A DNA stretch of 64,000 nucleotides from Clostridiales bacterium (GCA_003522085.1 DPGI01000005.1:178086-242085); one strand, 5' to 3'; shown: positions 44,012 to 53,753, counted from the stretch's first letter. The notes: generated by a model from the sequence alone, not told the origin. Program-made: numbers and translations.

Positions 44012-45129
44012 TTTTTGTCCTCTTTTTGTATTTTCTTTTCAAGATTAAGCAAACGATTTACGCGATCGTGCTTTGTTACCTCGTCGATTTGGCCGTCCAT
44101 TTTTGCCGCAACTGTGCCCTCTCTTGGCGAATAGATGAACGCAAAAATGCTTGAAAAACGCACCTTTTCTACAAGGTCCATTGTGTCGAGAAATTCTTCT
44201 TCTGTTTCGGTTGGAAAACCTACGATAAAGTCTGATGTCAAAACGACATTTGGAATTAATGTTTTGATTTTTTTGATTATGTCAAGGTATTTTTCACGTG
44301 TATATGAGCGGTTCATTGCCTTTAAAATGCGGTTGTTTCCGCTTTGGGCTGGCAAGTGAATCTCTTTAAGCATTTTGTCGTTGTGGGCGATTTCTTCAAT
44401 CAATTCGTCGGTGATGTCTTTTGGGTGTGAAGTCATAAATCCAACTTTAAAGTCGCCTTCAATAGCTGTGATTTCACGCAAAAGTTGTGTGAAAGTTATG
44501 CTTGGAGAAAGGTCTTTGCCATACGAATTTACGTTTTGACCAAGCAGAGTGATTTTTTTGTATTTTCCTTCTTTCACGATTTGTCGGATTTCGTTTAAAA
44601 TGTTTTCTTTTTGGCGTGATTTTTCTCTGCCGCGAACATATGGGACTATGCAATATGTGCAGAAATTGTTGCAGCCATACATAATGTTGACCCAAGCATT
44701 GTCGCCGCTTGTGCGAAGATATGATTTTTCTTCGTCAATTTCGCCTTCGTTCCAAAGTTCGAGCACTCTTTTTTTGCGTGCTTGGTCGATGTATTCACCA
44801 ATTTTGTGAAGGTTGAACGTGCCTAAAATAACGTCTACAAATGGAAACGTTTTTTTGATGTATTCTGCCGTTGATGATTTTTGCGAAGCGCAGCCGCAAA
44901 CTGCTATTACAAGGTTTGGATTTTGTCTTTTTTGGCGTTTAAGCGCGCCTACATTTCCAAACATGCGGTCTTCTGCCCCTTCTCTAATTGCGCAAGTATT
45001 AAAAACGATTACGTCCGCATCTTCGCGATTTGGGGTTGGTTTATACCCCATTTCTTCAAGTATGGACGCAATTTTTTCTGATTCATGAACATTCATTTGG
45101 CAACCAAATGTTACTATATGATAAAACAT
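44008..45129 (-). CDS. miaB: tRNA methylthiotransferase MiaB without TRAM domain
   Basis: 373 residues. Radical SAM enzyme making ms2i6A37. N-terminal MTTase domain with GCQMNVHESE and FNTCAIRE, radical SAM cluster YGCNNFCTYCIVPYVRGREKSR, and GFPTETEEEFLDT. The protein stops at RVNRLLNLEKKIQKEDKK, where the roughly 60-residue RNA-binding TRAM domain normally begins; mutS starts there with a 4-bp overlap, so no hidden exon or frameshift is possible in the gap. The start at 45129 is set by family alignment; it is predicted leaderless. Confidence 0.92.
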   Translation of the reverse strand: MFYHIVTFGCQMNVHESEKIASILEEMGYKPTPNREDADVIVFNTCAIREGAEDRMFGNVGALKRQKRQNPNLVIAVCGCASQKSSTAEYIKKTFPFVDVILGTFNLHKIGEYIDQARKKRVLELWNEGEIDEEKSYLRTSGDNAWVNIMYGCNNFCTYCIVPYVRGREKSRQKENILNEIRQIVKEGKYKKITLLGQNVNSYGKDLSPSITFTQLLREITAIEGDFKVGFMTSHPKDITDELIEEIAHNDKMLKEIHLPAQSGNNRILKAMNRSYTREKYLDIIKKIKTLIPNVVLTSDFIVGFPTETEEEFLDTMDLVEKVRFSSIFAFIYSPREGTVAAKMDGQIDEVTKHDRVNRLLNLEKKIQKEDKK

Positions 45130-45165
45130 AGTTTTATTATACAAGATTTTACAAAGTTTTGCAAA
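45130..45165 (-). promoter_or_regulatory. miaB operon promoter, leaderless type
   Basis: TTTGCA (45160-45165), 18-bp spacer, TATAAT (45136-45141), 6 nt to the ATG. It overlaps the divergent PBP1A promoter region; the two start codons are only 68 bp apart. Confidence 0.7.
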
Positions 45166-45197
45166 TATTTTCTTTAATGTTGACACATATTAAAGTC

Positions 45198-47420
45198 ATG
45201 AAGAAATTTGTCAAAATTTGTCTGATTTCATTCTGTGTCATTTTTGGAGCATGTGTGCTGAGCAGCACACTGTTTTTAAGTATAAATCTCATCAAATTTT
45301 CTTCACTTGCGCTAAACGAAGATGCGCTTTCGTCACCTATGCTGGCAGTCGCAGTCTATGACTCGGACAACCGACCTGTTAAGGACGAAAACACGTTTAA
45401 CAGCGCGCACTGCTCCATTTCGCAACTGCCAGAAAATGTGAAAAACGCGTTTATTGCGATTGAAGATGTTTCGTTTTATAAGCATCATGGACTGAACTAT
45501 AAACGAATGTGCAAGGCGGCTTTAAAAAACATAACCTCACACTCACTTAAAGAAGGTGCTTCGACCATAAGCCAGCAACTTATAAAAAACACACATCTTA
45601 GCAGCGAAAAGACTTTTGAGCGAAAAATCAAGGAAATTGTGCTGACAAAAAAGTTGGAAAAATCGCACTCAAAAGACCAAATTTTAGAATGTTATTTAAA
45701 CGCAATTTATTATGGCAACAACTGCTATGGCATTGAAAATGCAGCAAATTATTACTTTTCAAAAAGTTCGAATAAACTCAATTTGCAAGAAAGTGCACTG
45801 TTGGCAGGCATGATTAAATCGCCAAGCCGCTATTCGCCTATATCTCAGACTGAAAACGCGCTAAAAAGGCGTAATTTGGTGCTTAGACAGATGCAAAGAG
45901 CCGGTTTTATAAGCGAAGAAGACGCCGAAAATGCCGCGAAAAGTGAAATCGAACTCAACCTTTCGTCGTCGAACTTTAATCCGATAAATTCTTACAGCGA
46001 AGCCGCATTGGACGAAGCAAAAAGCATTTTAAATATTCCGCTTAAAGATATGGCACTGAATGGCTATAAAATTCACACATATTTAAACCTTAGCGACCAA
46101 CAAAAACTCGAAAAAGCGCTTGAAAAAGAGGATTTTAATTCCGCCGACCATGCCGTGATTTTGGTTGATAATTCAAAACACGCTGTCAGCGCGTTTTTGG
46201 GCAAAAGTGCTTATAAAATACTAACTGCAAAAAGGCAGCCCGGCTCAGCAATTAAGCCAATCCTTGTTTATGCACCCGCGCTTGATGCCGATTTGATTTA
46301 TCCGTGTTCACAAATTCTTGACGAACCGTTATCGCTTGGCGAATACAAACCCAAAAACGTTGACGGCAAGTTTAGAGGTTATGTTTCGGCAAGCGAAGCC
46401 GTTTCAAAATCAATCAACATCCCTGCAATTAAAGTGCTTTCATATGTGGGCGTTGAAAGGGCAAAATCTTATGCTGAAGGCATGGGCATAGACTTTGACG
46501 ATGAAGACACGTCACTTGCTCTTGCGCTGGGCGGAATGCGATATGGCGTGAGTTTAAAACAGATGGCGCAGGCTTACTCGACTTTTGCGTGCGGCGGAAA
46601 ATATGCCGAAGCCAAATTTGTGGAATATATAACTGACGCGAAAGGCAAAATTCTTTATAAACACTCCCCTCAAACTGTGCAAGCGATTCGTGAAGACACT
46701 GCATATCTAATGACTACAATGCTGCAAGAGGCCGCAGAAAGCGGCACAGCGAAAAATCTTGCATCGCTTGAAATGGCAATCGCCGCCAAGACAGGAACGG
46801 TTGGAAAAGGCAAGAAAAACAGCGACGCGTGGTGCGTGGCTTATACTCCTGAAAAAGTGTGCGCCGTTTGGGTTGGAAACTTGGACAACACTCCAATTTC
46901 AGTTGCGGGCGGAAATCAGCCGACAAGGTGTGCGAAAAACTATTTTGAAAGCGCAAAAGAAGAAAACCGCGGAGCAATCGTTGTGCCAAGCACGATAGTG
47001 ACGCGCGACATTGACCTTGTAAGTCTTGAAAACGAACATCGCATCGAACTTGCTTCGCCGGCAACTCCTGAGCGATTTAGGCAGAGTCAAAGTTTTTCGG
47101 TGTTTAACTTGCCAAAAGATGTTTCAAGCAATTTTTTAGAAGTTGAAAAACAAAATTTTGATGTAAAATTTGACGGCAAAACAGCAAGCATTTCGTTTAA
47201 AGCAAAACGCAATTATATTTATAAAATTTATGATTCAACGGCGCTTTTAAAAGAAGTGTCCGGACAAAATGAAGATGTGGCGCTTTCGCTGGATTTTTCA
47301 GGCGAAAACGTGAAAATAGTTTATGGATTTGACGAGAAAAATTGTCAGGTTTTTGAATGCAAAATTAAAAATGAAACACCTAAAATTCAGCCGATAAAAA
47401 AGAGAAGATTTTTTGTGTAA
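45198..47420 (+). CDS. Penicillin-binding protein 1A, bifunctional
   Basis: 740 residues. N-terminal membrane anchor, GT51 glycosyltransferase (AIEDVSFYKHHGLNYKRM with the catalytic Glu, then EGASTISQQLIKNTHLSSEKT and KILECYLN-type segment), and a transpeptidase with active serine in RQPGSAIKP, SKSIN and AAKTGTVGKGK. Builds and crosslinks peptidoglycan outside the membrane. ATG at 45198 (MKKFVKIC) is chosen over the frame start at 45159; no ribosome binding site is seen. It is divergent from miaB. Confidence 0.92.
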   Translation: MKKFVKICLISFCVIFGACVLSSTLFLSINLIKFSSLALNEDALSSPMLAVAVYDSDNRPVKDENTFNSAHCSISQLPENVKNAFIAIEDVSFYKHHGLNYKRMCKAALKNITSHSLKEGASTISQQLIKNTHLSSEKTFERKIKEIVLTKKLEKSHSKDQILECYLNAIYYGNNCYGIENAANYYFSKSSNKLNLQESALLAGMIKSPSRYSPISQTENALKRRNLVLRQMQRAGFISEEDAENAAKSEIELNLSSSNFNPINSYSEAALDEAKSILNIPLKDMALNGYKIHTYLNLSDQQKLEKALEKEDFNSADHAVILVDNSKHAVSAFLGKSAYKILTAKRQPGSAIKPILVYAPALDADLIYPCSQILDEPLSLGEYKPKNVDGKFRGYVSASEAVSKSINIPAIKVLSYVGVERAKSYAEGMGIDFDDEDTSLALALGGMRYGVSLKQMAQAYSTFACGGKYAEAKFVEYITDAKGKILYKHSPQTVQAIREDTAYLMTTMLQEAAESGTAKNLASLEMAIAAKTGTVGKGKKNSDAWCVAYTPEKVCAVWVGNLDNTPISVAGGNQPTRCAKNYFESAKEENRGAIVVPSTIVTRDIDLVSLENEHRIELASPATPERFRQSQSFSVFNLPKDVSSNFLEVEKQNFDVKFDGKTASISFKAKRNYIYKIYDSTALLKEVSGQNEDVALSLDFSGENVKIVYGFDEKNCQVFECKIKNETPKIQPIKKRRFFV

Positions 47421-47435
47421 ATCTTCTCTTTAAAT
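47397..47435. terminator. Bidirectional terminator between pbp1A and recA
   Basis: AAAGAGAAGATT/AATCTTCTCTTT stem flanked by A- and T-rich tails; it overlaps the end of the PBP1A gene and serves the convergent recA as well. Confidence 0.8.
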
Positions 47436-47459
47436 TTTCTTTTTATTTGCTTATCTTGA

Positions 47460-48488
47460 CTATTCTTCGTCGCCACCAACTTCAATTGGAAGTCCGTCTT
47501 TTTTAACCTCATCGATGATTTGTTTTTCGATTTCAGCATAAAGTTCTGGGTGGTTTTCAAGGTAGGCTTTTGTGTTTTCTTTGCCTTGTCCGATTTTTTC
47601 GTCGTTGTATGCAAACCATGAGCCAGATTTTTTGATGATTCCAAATTGTGTTGCAAGGTCAACTACGCAACCTGATTTTGAAATTCCCTTTCCATAGATA
47701 ATATCAAATTCGGCAACTTTAAATGGAGGAGCAAGTTTGTTTTTAACAACTTTGATTTTTGTTTTGTTTCCGATAACGTTTGCCCCTTCTTTGATTGCTT
47801 CGCCTTTTCTTACGTCAAGACGAACACTTGCATAGAATTTAAGCGCCTTCCCGCCGGCTGTTGTTTCTGGGCTGCCGTAGATTACGCCGATTTTATCACG
47901 AAGTTGGTTGATGAACACAACGATTGTGTTGCTTTTGTTGATTGCACCTGTCAGTTTTCTGAGTGCTTGTGACATCATACGGGCTTGAAGGCCTACGTGA
48001 TTGTCCCCCATTTCACCGTCGATTTCGGCTTTTGGTGTGAGCGCTGCGACACTGTCGACAACTACTACGTCGACCCCGCCACTGCGAACAAGCATATCGC
48101 AAATATTGAGCGCTTGCTCTCCGTTGTCAGGTTGAGCAACATAAAGGTCTTTTAAAACTACGCCGAGTTTTTCTGCGTAACTTGGGTCAAGAGCATGTTC
48201 GGCATCGATGAATGCTGCTGTTCCGCCCATTTTTTGTGCTTCGGCAATAATGTGAAGCGAAACTGTTGTTTTACCTGAAGATTCAGGTCCGTAAATTTCA
48301 ATAACTCTGCCTCTTGGCACTCCACCTATCCCGAGAGCAAGATCAAGGGTTAAGCAACCTGTTGGAATCACGTCAATTTTTTGATTTGTTGTGTCTCCAA
48401 GCTTCATAATTGAACCTTTGCCGTATTGTTTTTCAATTTGAAGAAGTGCTTGTGAAAGTGCATCTTCTTTTGTTAAATTCTTTTCCAT
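47460..48488 (-). CDS. recA: Recombinase RecA
   Basis: 342 residues. Walker [25 protein letters not shown], and the DNA-binding loops ([20 protein letters not shown]). Acidic C-terminal tail. Ribosome binding site GGAGAGAG. Downstream of pgsA with a 53-bp gap; no LexA-type SOS box was recognised in the gap. Confidence 0.98.
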   Translation of the reverse strand: MEKNLTKEDALSQALLQIEKQYGKGSIMKLGDTTNQKIDVIPTGCLTLDLALGIGGVPRGRVIEIYGPESSGKTTVSLHIIAEAQKMGGTAAFIDAEHALDPSYAEKLGVVLKDLYVAQPDNGEQALNICDMLVRSGGVDVVVVDSVAALTPKAEIDGEMGDNHVGLQARMMSQALRKLTGAINKSNTIVVFINQLRDKIGVIYGSPETTAGGKALKFYASVRLDVRKGEAIKEGANVIGNKTKIKVVKNKLAPPFKVAEFDIIYGKGISKSGCVVDLATQFGIIKKSGSWFAYNDEKIGQGKENTKAYLENHPELYAEIEKQIIDEVKKDGLPIEVGGDEE

Positions 48489-48541
48489 AATCTCTCTCCA
48501 ATTCGTCTATTTATCTATCTTTCTTTTCTGTTTATTAGTTT

Positions 48542-49402
48542 TTACTGTTTTCCGAAAATGTCTTCATAATCTTTTTGGCTGATAAGGATTTCGCGTTCGT
48601 CACCTTCGTCTGAGATGTAGCCTAAAACTGTCATATCTTTCACGATTTTGGTTGCACGTTGTTCGTCAATGTTGAAACGTGATGCAACTTTTTTCATGCT
48701 GATAAGACCTTCGTCAAAAAATTCACGCAAAACATCAGGAATAAGCCCGTCATATTTAACTGTTTTTTCTTGCTTTTTAGGGTCTTCTTTAAGCACGTGT
48801 CTGTTTTTAACAATATAACCGATTCCTGATGAGATGGTAAGGATTGTGCTTACAACAAGGCATACAATTAACACGATGCAAATAACAGTGTTTGCTGTGC
48901 CTTCGATTGCTGTCCAGAACTCAGATACTAAGAACGCATAAATCATGTATAAAAAGATTGTTACGTCTTGTATTGTCGCTTTGATTTTTCCCGATTTGTC
49001 GGCTGCTAAAACAAGGTTTTTCGTTGCTGCGATTTGACGGAAAGCACTGATGATAAGTTCTCTTGCCAAGATGATTGTCACGCACAAAATTCCAAGCCAG
49101 ATTGGCCAGATGGCTGGGATTGCTTGGCTTACCCCTGCACCTTGAACAGGCCATGCGGTAATTAAAAGCAGACCGCTCATAACCAAGACTTTGTCGGCTA
49201 TTGGGTCTAAGAATTTGCCTAAATCGGTGACTAAGTTTCTTTTTCTTGCAATTCTTCCGTCGATATTGTCAGTGATTGCAGCAATTCCAAAGATTAAGGC
49301 TGCAACAAGTTTGCCATAAGGAATGAAGTCTGCAAGGTAGAAAAATATCACAAATGGAATTAAACAAATACGTGAAATTGTTATTTTATTTGGTAAGTTC
49401 AC
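48542..49402 (-). CDS. pgsA: PgsA phosphatidylglycerophosphate synthase fused to an FtsK-gamma-like winged helix
   Basis: 286 residues. Residues 1-200 are a CDP-alcohol phosphatidyltransferase with the full motif D48-G49-xx-A52-R53-x8-G62-xxx-D66-xxx-D70 and several membrane helices. PgsA is normally about 180-200 residues. After a charged linker (201-217), residues 218-286 form an extra domain that matches the FtsK gamma domain of this same genome position by position: LIPDVLREFFDEGLIS, RATKIVKDMTVLGYIS and YEDIFG against LLPEALKMCIDAG, RAGKIIDQMTEMGYIS and YYQIFG. It overlaps rimO by 4 bp. Confidence 0.9.
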   Translation of the reverse strand: MNLPNKITISRICLIPFVIFFYLADFIPYGKLVAALIFGIAAITDNIDGRIARKRNLVTDLGKFLDPIADKVLVMSGLLLITAWPVQGAGVSQAIPAIWPIWLGILCVTIILARELIISAFRQIAATKNLVLAADKSGKIKATIQDVTIFLYMIYAFLVSEFWTAIEGTANTVICIVLIVCLVVSTILTISSGIGYIVKNRHVLKEDPKKQEKTVKYDGLIPDVLREFFDEGLISMKKVASRFNIDEQRATKIVKDMTVLGYISDEGDEREILISQKDYEDIFGKQ

Positions 49403-50721
49403 TTGATTTCTCCTTCATAACTGTTTGCATAAAAATCGGTTAATTTTACATTGTAGATTTTGCCAATTTCTATATTTCCATTATCCACAATTTTGACATT
49501 AAAGTCAACTAATGGAGAAAGAAATTTGGCATGTCCGATGAAAAATCCGCTGTCTTCGTCATAGGCGTCGACAAGAACTGGCACAACGTGCGAAATTTCT
49601 TCTTTAGCCTTTGAACAAGCGATTTTTTCTTGGACATTTTGAACCTTTTTAAGGCGGCGCATCTTAATAAAATTTGGAATCTGCTTTTTCATAAAATACG
49701 AAATTGTGTTTTCTTCGCGATAGTATGGGAAAAAGCCCACATAATCGAGTTTTGCCTCTTGCAAAAACTTAACAAGTTTTTTAAATGCCCTGCCCGTTTC
49801 GCCCGGATATCCGACGATGAAAGTGGAGCGAATTTTTATGTCAGGATAGTTTGTATGAATATCTGCGATGAGATTGCGTGTAAATCCTTCGTCATGTTTG
49901 CGGCGCATCGATTTTAATATCTCATTGTCGATGTGTTGAAGCGGAATGTCTATGTATTTGCACATTTTAGGTTCGTTTTCAATAAGGTCAAGAAGTTGTT
50001 TATCGACCATTTCAGGATAGGCATAATGGATTCGAATCCACTCAATTTCTTTTATTTTGGCAAGTCTAGTGCAAAGTTCGGTTAGCATTGGTTTGCCGTA
50101 AAGGTCCGTGCCATATCTGGTTGTGTCTTGCGCGACCAAAATGAGTTCTTTCACGCCGCGTTTTGCAAGCAATTTGGCTTCGCTGACAAGGTCTTCCATC
50201 TTTTCGCTTTTATATTTGCCGCGAATACGTGGAATTGTGCAGAACGAGCAGACATTGTTGCAGCCGTCGGCTATTTTTAAATAAGCATAGCCATTTGAAG
50301 TTGTCAAAACTCTGTCAAAACTGCTTTTTGGCTTGCTAGGTTTTACGCCATAAAGGTTTTCGATGATGTTGATTATGTTTTTGTTTTCAGAAAGTGGAAC
50401 GATTGCGTCGGCTGTTGTGAACTCTTGCTTGATTTCACGCATATGGCGAGCTGGAAGACAGCCAGTGACAATCAATTTTTCGATTCTGCCCGACTTTTTA
50501 AGATTTTCCATTTCAATTATGTTTGCAATAGATTCTTTTTTAGCAGGCAAAATAAACGCACAAGTGTTGACTATCACAATGTCAGCATCTTCAACATTTT
50601 CTATAACCTGCATTCCGTAATTTGAAAGCAAAAAAAGCATCTTTTCAAGGTCGACTCGATTTTTGTCGCAACCGAGTGATATGGCAGATACTTTTTTTGT
50701 TTTAAGGTCTTCTTTAGTCAT
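49399..50721 (-). CDS. rimO: Ribosomal protein S12 methylthiotransferase RimO
   Basis: 440 residues. Radical SAM enzyme that modifies Asp of S12. SLGCDKNRVDLEKM, NTCAFILPAKKES, then DGCNNVCSFCTIPRIRGKYKSE as the 4Fe-4S cluster, and a C-terminal TRAM domain (VDAYDEDSGFFIGHAKFLSP). The ATG at 50721 has CGGAGA before it; a frame start at 50772 lies within ftsK. Its end overlaps pgsA by 4 bp. Confidence 0.94.
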   Translation of the reverse strand: MTKEDLKTKKVSAISLGCDKNRVDLEKMLFLLSNYGMQVIENVEDADIVIVNTCAFILPAKKESIANIIEMENLKKSGRIEKLIVTGCLPARHMREIKQEFTTADAIVPLSENKNIINIIENLYGVKPSKPKSSFDRVLTTSNGYAYLKIADGCNNVCSFCTIPRIRGKYKSEKMEDLVSEAKLLAKRGVKELILVAQDTTRYGTDLYGKPMLTELCTRLAKIKEIEWIRIHYAYPEMVDKQLLDLIENEPKMCKYIDIPLQHIDNEILKSMRRKHDEGFTRNLIADIHTNYPDIKIRSTFIVGYPGETGRAFKKLVKFLQEAKLDYVGFFPYYREENTISYFMKKQIPNFIKMRRLKKVQNVQEKIACSKAKEEISHVVPVLVDAYDEDSGFFIGHAKFLSPLVDFNVKIVDNGNIEIGKIYNVKLTDFYANSYEGEIK

Positions 50722-50731
50722 TGTTTCTCCG

Positions 50732-53686
50732 TTATTCGTATTTGTCGCCAAATATCTGATAATACTCTTCAAGAGTTATATAAACGTTTCTTGGCTTTGC
50801 TCCGTCGGCGGCTGAAATGTAGCCCATTTCGGTCATTTGGTCGATGATTTTGCCGGCGCGTGGATAGCCGATTGAAAGACGACGTTGAATCATTGAAGTT
50901 GACGCTTGTCCTGCATCTATACACATTTTGAGTGCTTCAGGAAGAAGTGGATCCATTCCCCCGCGTTCGTTGTCGCCACCATTTGATGAGGTTTTTGGAG
51001 CGTTGTTGATTGCATCTTGAATGTCTTTATCAAACACTGGTTCGTTGTTGAGAGTAACATAATTTACTATGTCGGCGATTTCACGAGTTGTTATAAAGCA
51101 ACCTTGAACACGTTTTGGTGCTGCTGAATATTCTTGTGGAGCATAAAGCATATCACCATGTCCCAGCAACTTTTCGGCGCCCGGTTGTCCTAAAATTACA
51201 ACTGAGTTTACATTGCTTGCAACTTTGAATGCGATGCGTGATGGGAAGTTTGCTTTGATGCCGCCTGTGACATATTCAGTTGTTGGATATTGTGTTGCCA
51301 AGATGATGTGAATACCGGCCGCTCTCGCCTTTTGTCCAAGACGAATAATTTTGTCTTCAACTTCTTTCTTGCCTTGCATGATAAAGTCTGAAAATTCGTC
51401 GATGATGATTACGATGAAAGGCATTTTCTTTTTCTTGTAAGTCACAACGTCTGGGGTTGAGTTGTATTCATCGATGTCTCTTACGCGCGCTTCACGAATA
51501 AGTCTGAAACGGCGCTCCATTTCGTCAACTGCCCATTGAAGCGCATTTGTCGCTTTTGTAAGATCAGAAATAACTTTTGGAACTATAAGGTGTGGAATGC
51601 CTTCATATGGTGTAAATTCGACCTGTTTTGGGTCGATAAGCAGCAATTTGCAGTCGTCTGGCGATGATTTGTAAAGAAGTGAAATGATTATGCTGTTGAG
51701 CATTACACTCTTTCCTGAGCCAGTTGTCCCGGCGATTAAAAGGTGTGGCATTTTGTTGAGAGCACCAACCATAATTCTGCCAGTGATGTCCTTTCCTACG
51801 GCATATGTGAGTGGAGATTTTGCTGAATTGAATTCGTTTGAAATTAACACGTCTTTTAATGAAACTGTTGCGACTTTGTCGTTTGGAACTTCGATGCCGA
51901 CAACGTTTCTGCCTGGAACTGGGGCTTCGATACGCACATCGCCGCCGTTTGCTTCAAGGGCAAGTGCGATGTCGCTTGAAAGGTTGAGAATCTTTTTAAC
52001 GGTTACGCCGCTTGGCATTTCAAGTTCATATCTTGTAACTGCTGGGCCGATTACGACGTTTTGAACTTTTGCAGGCACGCCAAATTCTTCGAGTGTGTTT
52101 TCTAAGATTACAGTTTTTGTTTGAATGTCGTCGTCAAGGTCGCTCATGTCGGTTGAACGAGTTGTAACAAGGTCGATTGGAGGTTTTGTATAAGAATAAG
52201 GCTTGATAACCTCTGGCTTTTCTTCCTCTTCGCTGTTTGAGATGTTGTCAAAATCAACAAATTTTTTGTGGTCTGGAACGGCAAATTCGCCATCTCTAAC
52301 AAGCCCACGATCGCTTTGGTTTGCTGATGTTGTGCGATCAGAGCGGTCAAAATTGTTGCGGTCATTGTCGCGCGAAAGTGCGTCACGGTCTGAGTGTGAT
52401 AAATCGCGATTATCTCTGTCAAATGTCGAACGATCCGCCCCGCTTATGTCACGGTCGCTGTGACGATCAAAAGAACCACGGTCACGAGAAAAATCGCGCT
52501 CCATGCGGTCGCTCACGCGGTCTGACGAATGGTCTAACGCGCGGTCTGAATGATCAAAACTATTGTTGCGATCACGGTCGAAATTGTTGCGATCACGGTC
52601 GAAGTCGCGGTCGCTGCCATTTTGTTTTTCTTGCGCTTTTTCAATATCTTCAGCTGATACTGAATCTGAGTGAGTGAAATTGCTCTCTTCCATAACTTCA
52701 CGAATGATGTTGTCGGCTTCTGAAACAAGTTGTTCTGGCTGAGCGTCAGTGACAGCGTTTTGGCGCGAAGAATCAGAAATTATAGGTGGAATTTCTTCTT
52801 TTTTAAGCGAATTTATGTTTCTGTCGATTTCGCTTTTTGATGGATTTGAAAGCCCATTTCTTGCATATGAGCGCGCTTCAGGTGAAAAGAATTTGCTGAA
52901 ATCCGCTTGTGGTGGCGTAAGCAAATATGACTTTAATTCGTCGCCTTTAAGCGTTTTTGGATCGACTCTTTTAGGCTTTTCTTCTTCTTTTTGTGTGGTT
53001 GAAATTGGTTCAATCACTCCCCTGCGAGTAAGTCCGAGTTTTTGTCTGACTTCTTCTTCGCGTGAAAGTTTTTTCTCTATATTGCCGCTCATAACGACGT
53101 TGACTTCTTCTTTTTGTTGAGTTTTTTCGTCGTTTTTAACTTCTTTGATTGAAAGTTTTACAGGCTCTTCGGCTGACGCTTTCTTTTTCATTGCGATGAT
53201 TGCGTCGATGTAAAGAGCAAGTGATATTGCAAACAAAACTGAGAAAATAACAAAAGCCCAAACAAAATTGGTCAGATACAAAATGCAGGTTGTAAAAAAT
53301 CCGAAAACAATTCCGCCTGCTGTGTGCTTGCGAGTGTAATTTGATGCGAGATAATCGCCAAATGAACCCGATTTATTGCCCACTATTGCAAGTTGAATGA
53401 TGCAGACTAAAAAGAAAATTGTCAAATACAAAAATATCGCATATTTTTTGGACATTTTATATTTTTTGTTATTTAAAAGGGCTACACCGCCAAGCAGCAT
53501 TGCCACAAACATAGGATATGCAAAATATCCAAATGCGCCAAGCAAAAAATTTTGCATAAAGCCAACCAAATTTGTCAGCAAAAAGAAAAATGCGAGGCAT
53601 GAGAGTGCAATCATTGTAATTCCCACTATCTTTTTCGCATTTGAACTAACTTTTTTCTTATTTTTTCCTATCTTATATTCTGCCAT
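50732..53686 (-). CDS. ftsK: DNA translocase FtsK/SpoIIIE with Asp/Arg-repeat linker
   Basis: 984 residues. Four N-terminal membrane helices (about 20-160), a long linker, and the motor: Walker A GTTGSGKSVMLN, Walker B FIVIIIDEFSDFIM, QYPTTEYVTGGIKANFPSRIAFKV, then the gamma winged helix from about 918 that reads KOPS/SRS sites. The linker includes an unusual stretch, residues 357-461, made almost entirely of Asp, Arg, Ser and Asn with DRD/SDR/FDRD units. The mRNA is predicted to be leaderless. Confidence 0.95.
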   Translation of the reverse strand: MAEYKIGKNKKKVSSNAKKIVGITMIALSCLAFFFLLTNLVGFMQNFLLGAFGYFAYPMFVAMLLGGVALLNNKKYKMSKKYAIFLYLTIFFLVCIIQLAIVGNKSGSFGDYLASNYTRKHTAGGIVFGFFTTCILYLTNFVWAFVIFSVLFAISLALYIDAIIAMKKKASAEEPVKLSIKEVKNDEKTQQKEEVNVVMSGNIEKKLSREEEVRQKLGLTRRGVIEPISTTQKEEEKPKRVDPKTLKGDELKSYLLTPPQADFSKFFSPEARSYARNGLSNPSKSEIDRNINSLKKEEIPPIISDSSRQNAVTDAQPEQLVSEADNIIREVMEESNFTHSDSVSAEDIEKAQEKQNGSDRDFDRDRNNFDRDRNNSFDHSDRALDHSSDRVSDRMERDFSRDRGSFDRHSDRDISGADRSTFDRDNRDLSHSDRDALSRDNDRNNFDRSDRTTSANQSDRGLVRDGEFAVPDHKKFVDFDNISNSEEEEKPEVIKPYSYTKPPIDLVTTRSTDMSDLDDDIQTKTVILENTLEEFGVPAKVQNVVIGPAVTRYELEMPSGVTVKKILNLSSDIALALEANGGDVRIEAPVPGRNVVGIEVPNDKVATVSLKDVLISNEFNSAKSPLTYAVGKDITGRIMVGALNKMPHLLIAGTTGSGKSVMLNSIIISLLYKSSPDDCKLLLIDPKQVEFTPYEGIPHLIVPKVISDLTKATNALQWAVDEMERRFRLIREARVRDIDEYNSTPDVVTYKKKKMPFIVIIIDEFSDFIMQGKKEVEDKIIRLGQKARAAGIHIILATQYPTTEYVTGGIKANFPSRIAFKVASNVNSVVILGQPGAEKLLGHGDMLYAPQEYSAAPKRVQGCFITTREIADIVNYVTLNNEPVFDKDIQDAINNAPKTSSNGGDNERGGMDPLLPEALKMCIDAGQASTSMIQRRLSIGYPRAGKIIDQMTEMGYISAADGAKPRNVYITLEEYYQIFGDKYE
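52304..52615 (-). repeat. Coding low-complexity Asp/Arg/Ser repeat inside ftsK
   Basis: About 105 codons of imperfect (S/F)DRDxxN and SDRxx units, with short near-identical DNA repeats such as CGATCACGGTCGAAATTGTTG seen from the plus strand at 52560-52600. No other gene in the window shows such a stretch. Confidence 0.85.
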
Positions 53687-53722
53687 GTTATGATTATATC
53701 ATAAATGAGAATATAATTGCAA
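53687..53722 (-). promoter_or_regulatory. ftsK promoter, leaderless type
   Basis: TTGCAA (53717-53722), 18-bp spacer, TGA-TATAAT (53693-53698, extended -10), 6 nt to the ATG at 53686. Confidence 0.7.
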
Positions 53723-53753
53723 ACAAAACTTTATTCGCAAACGAAAATTTACG

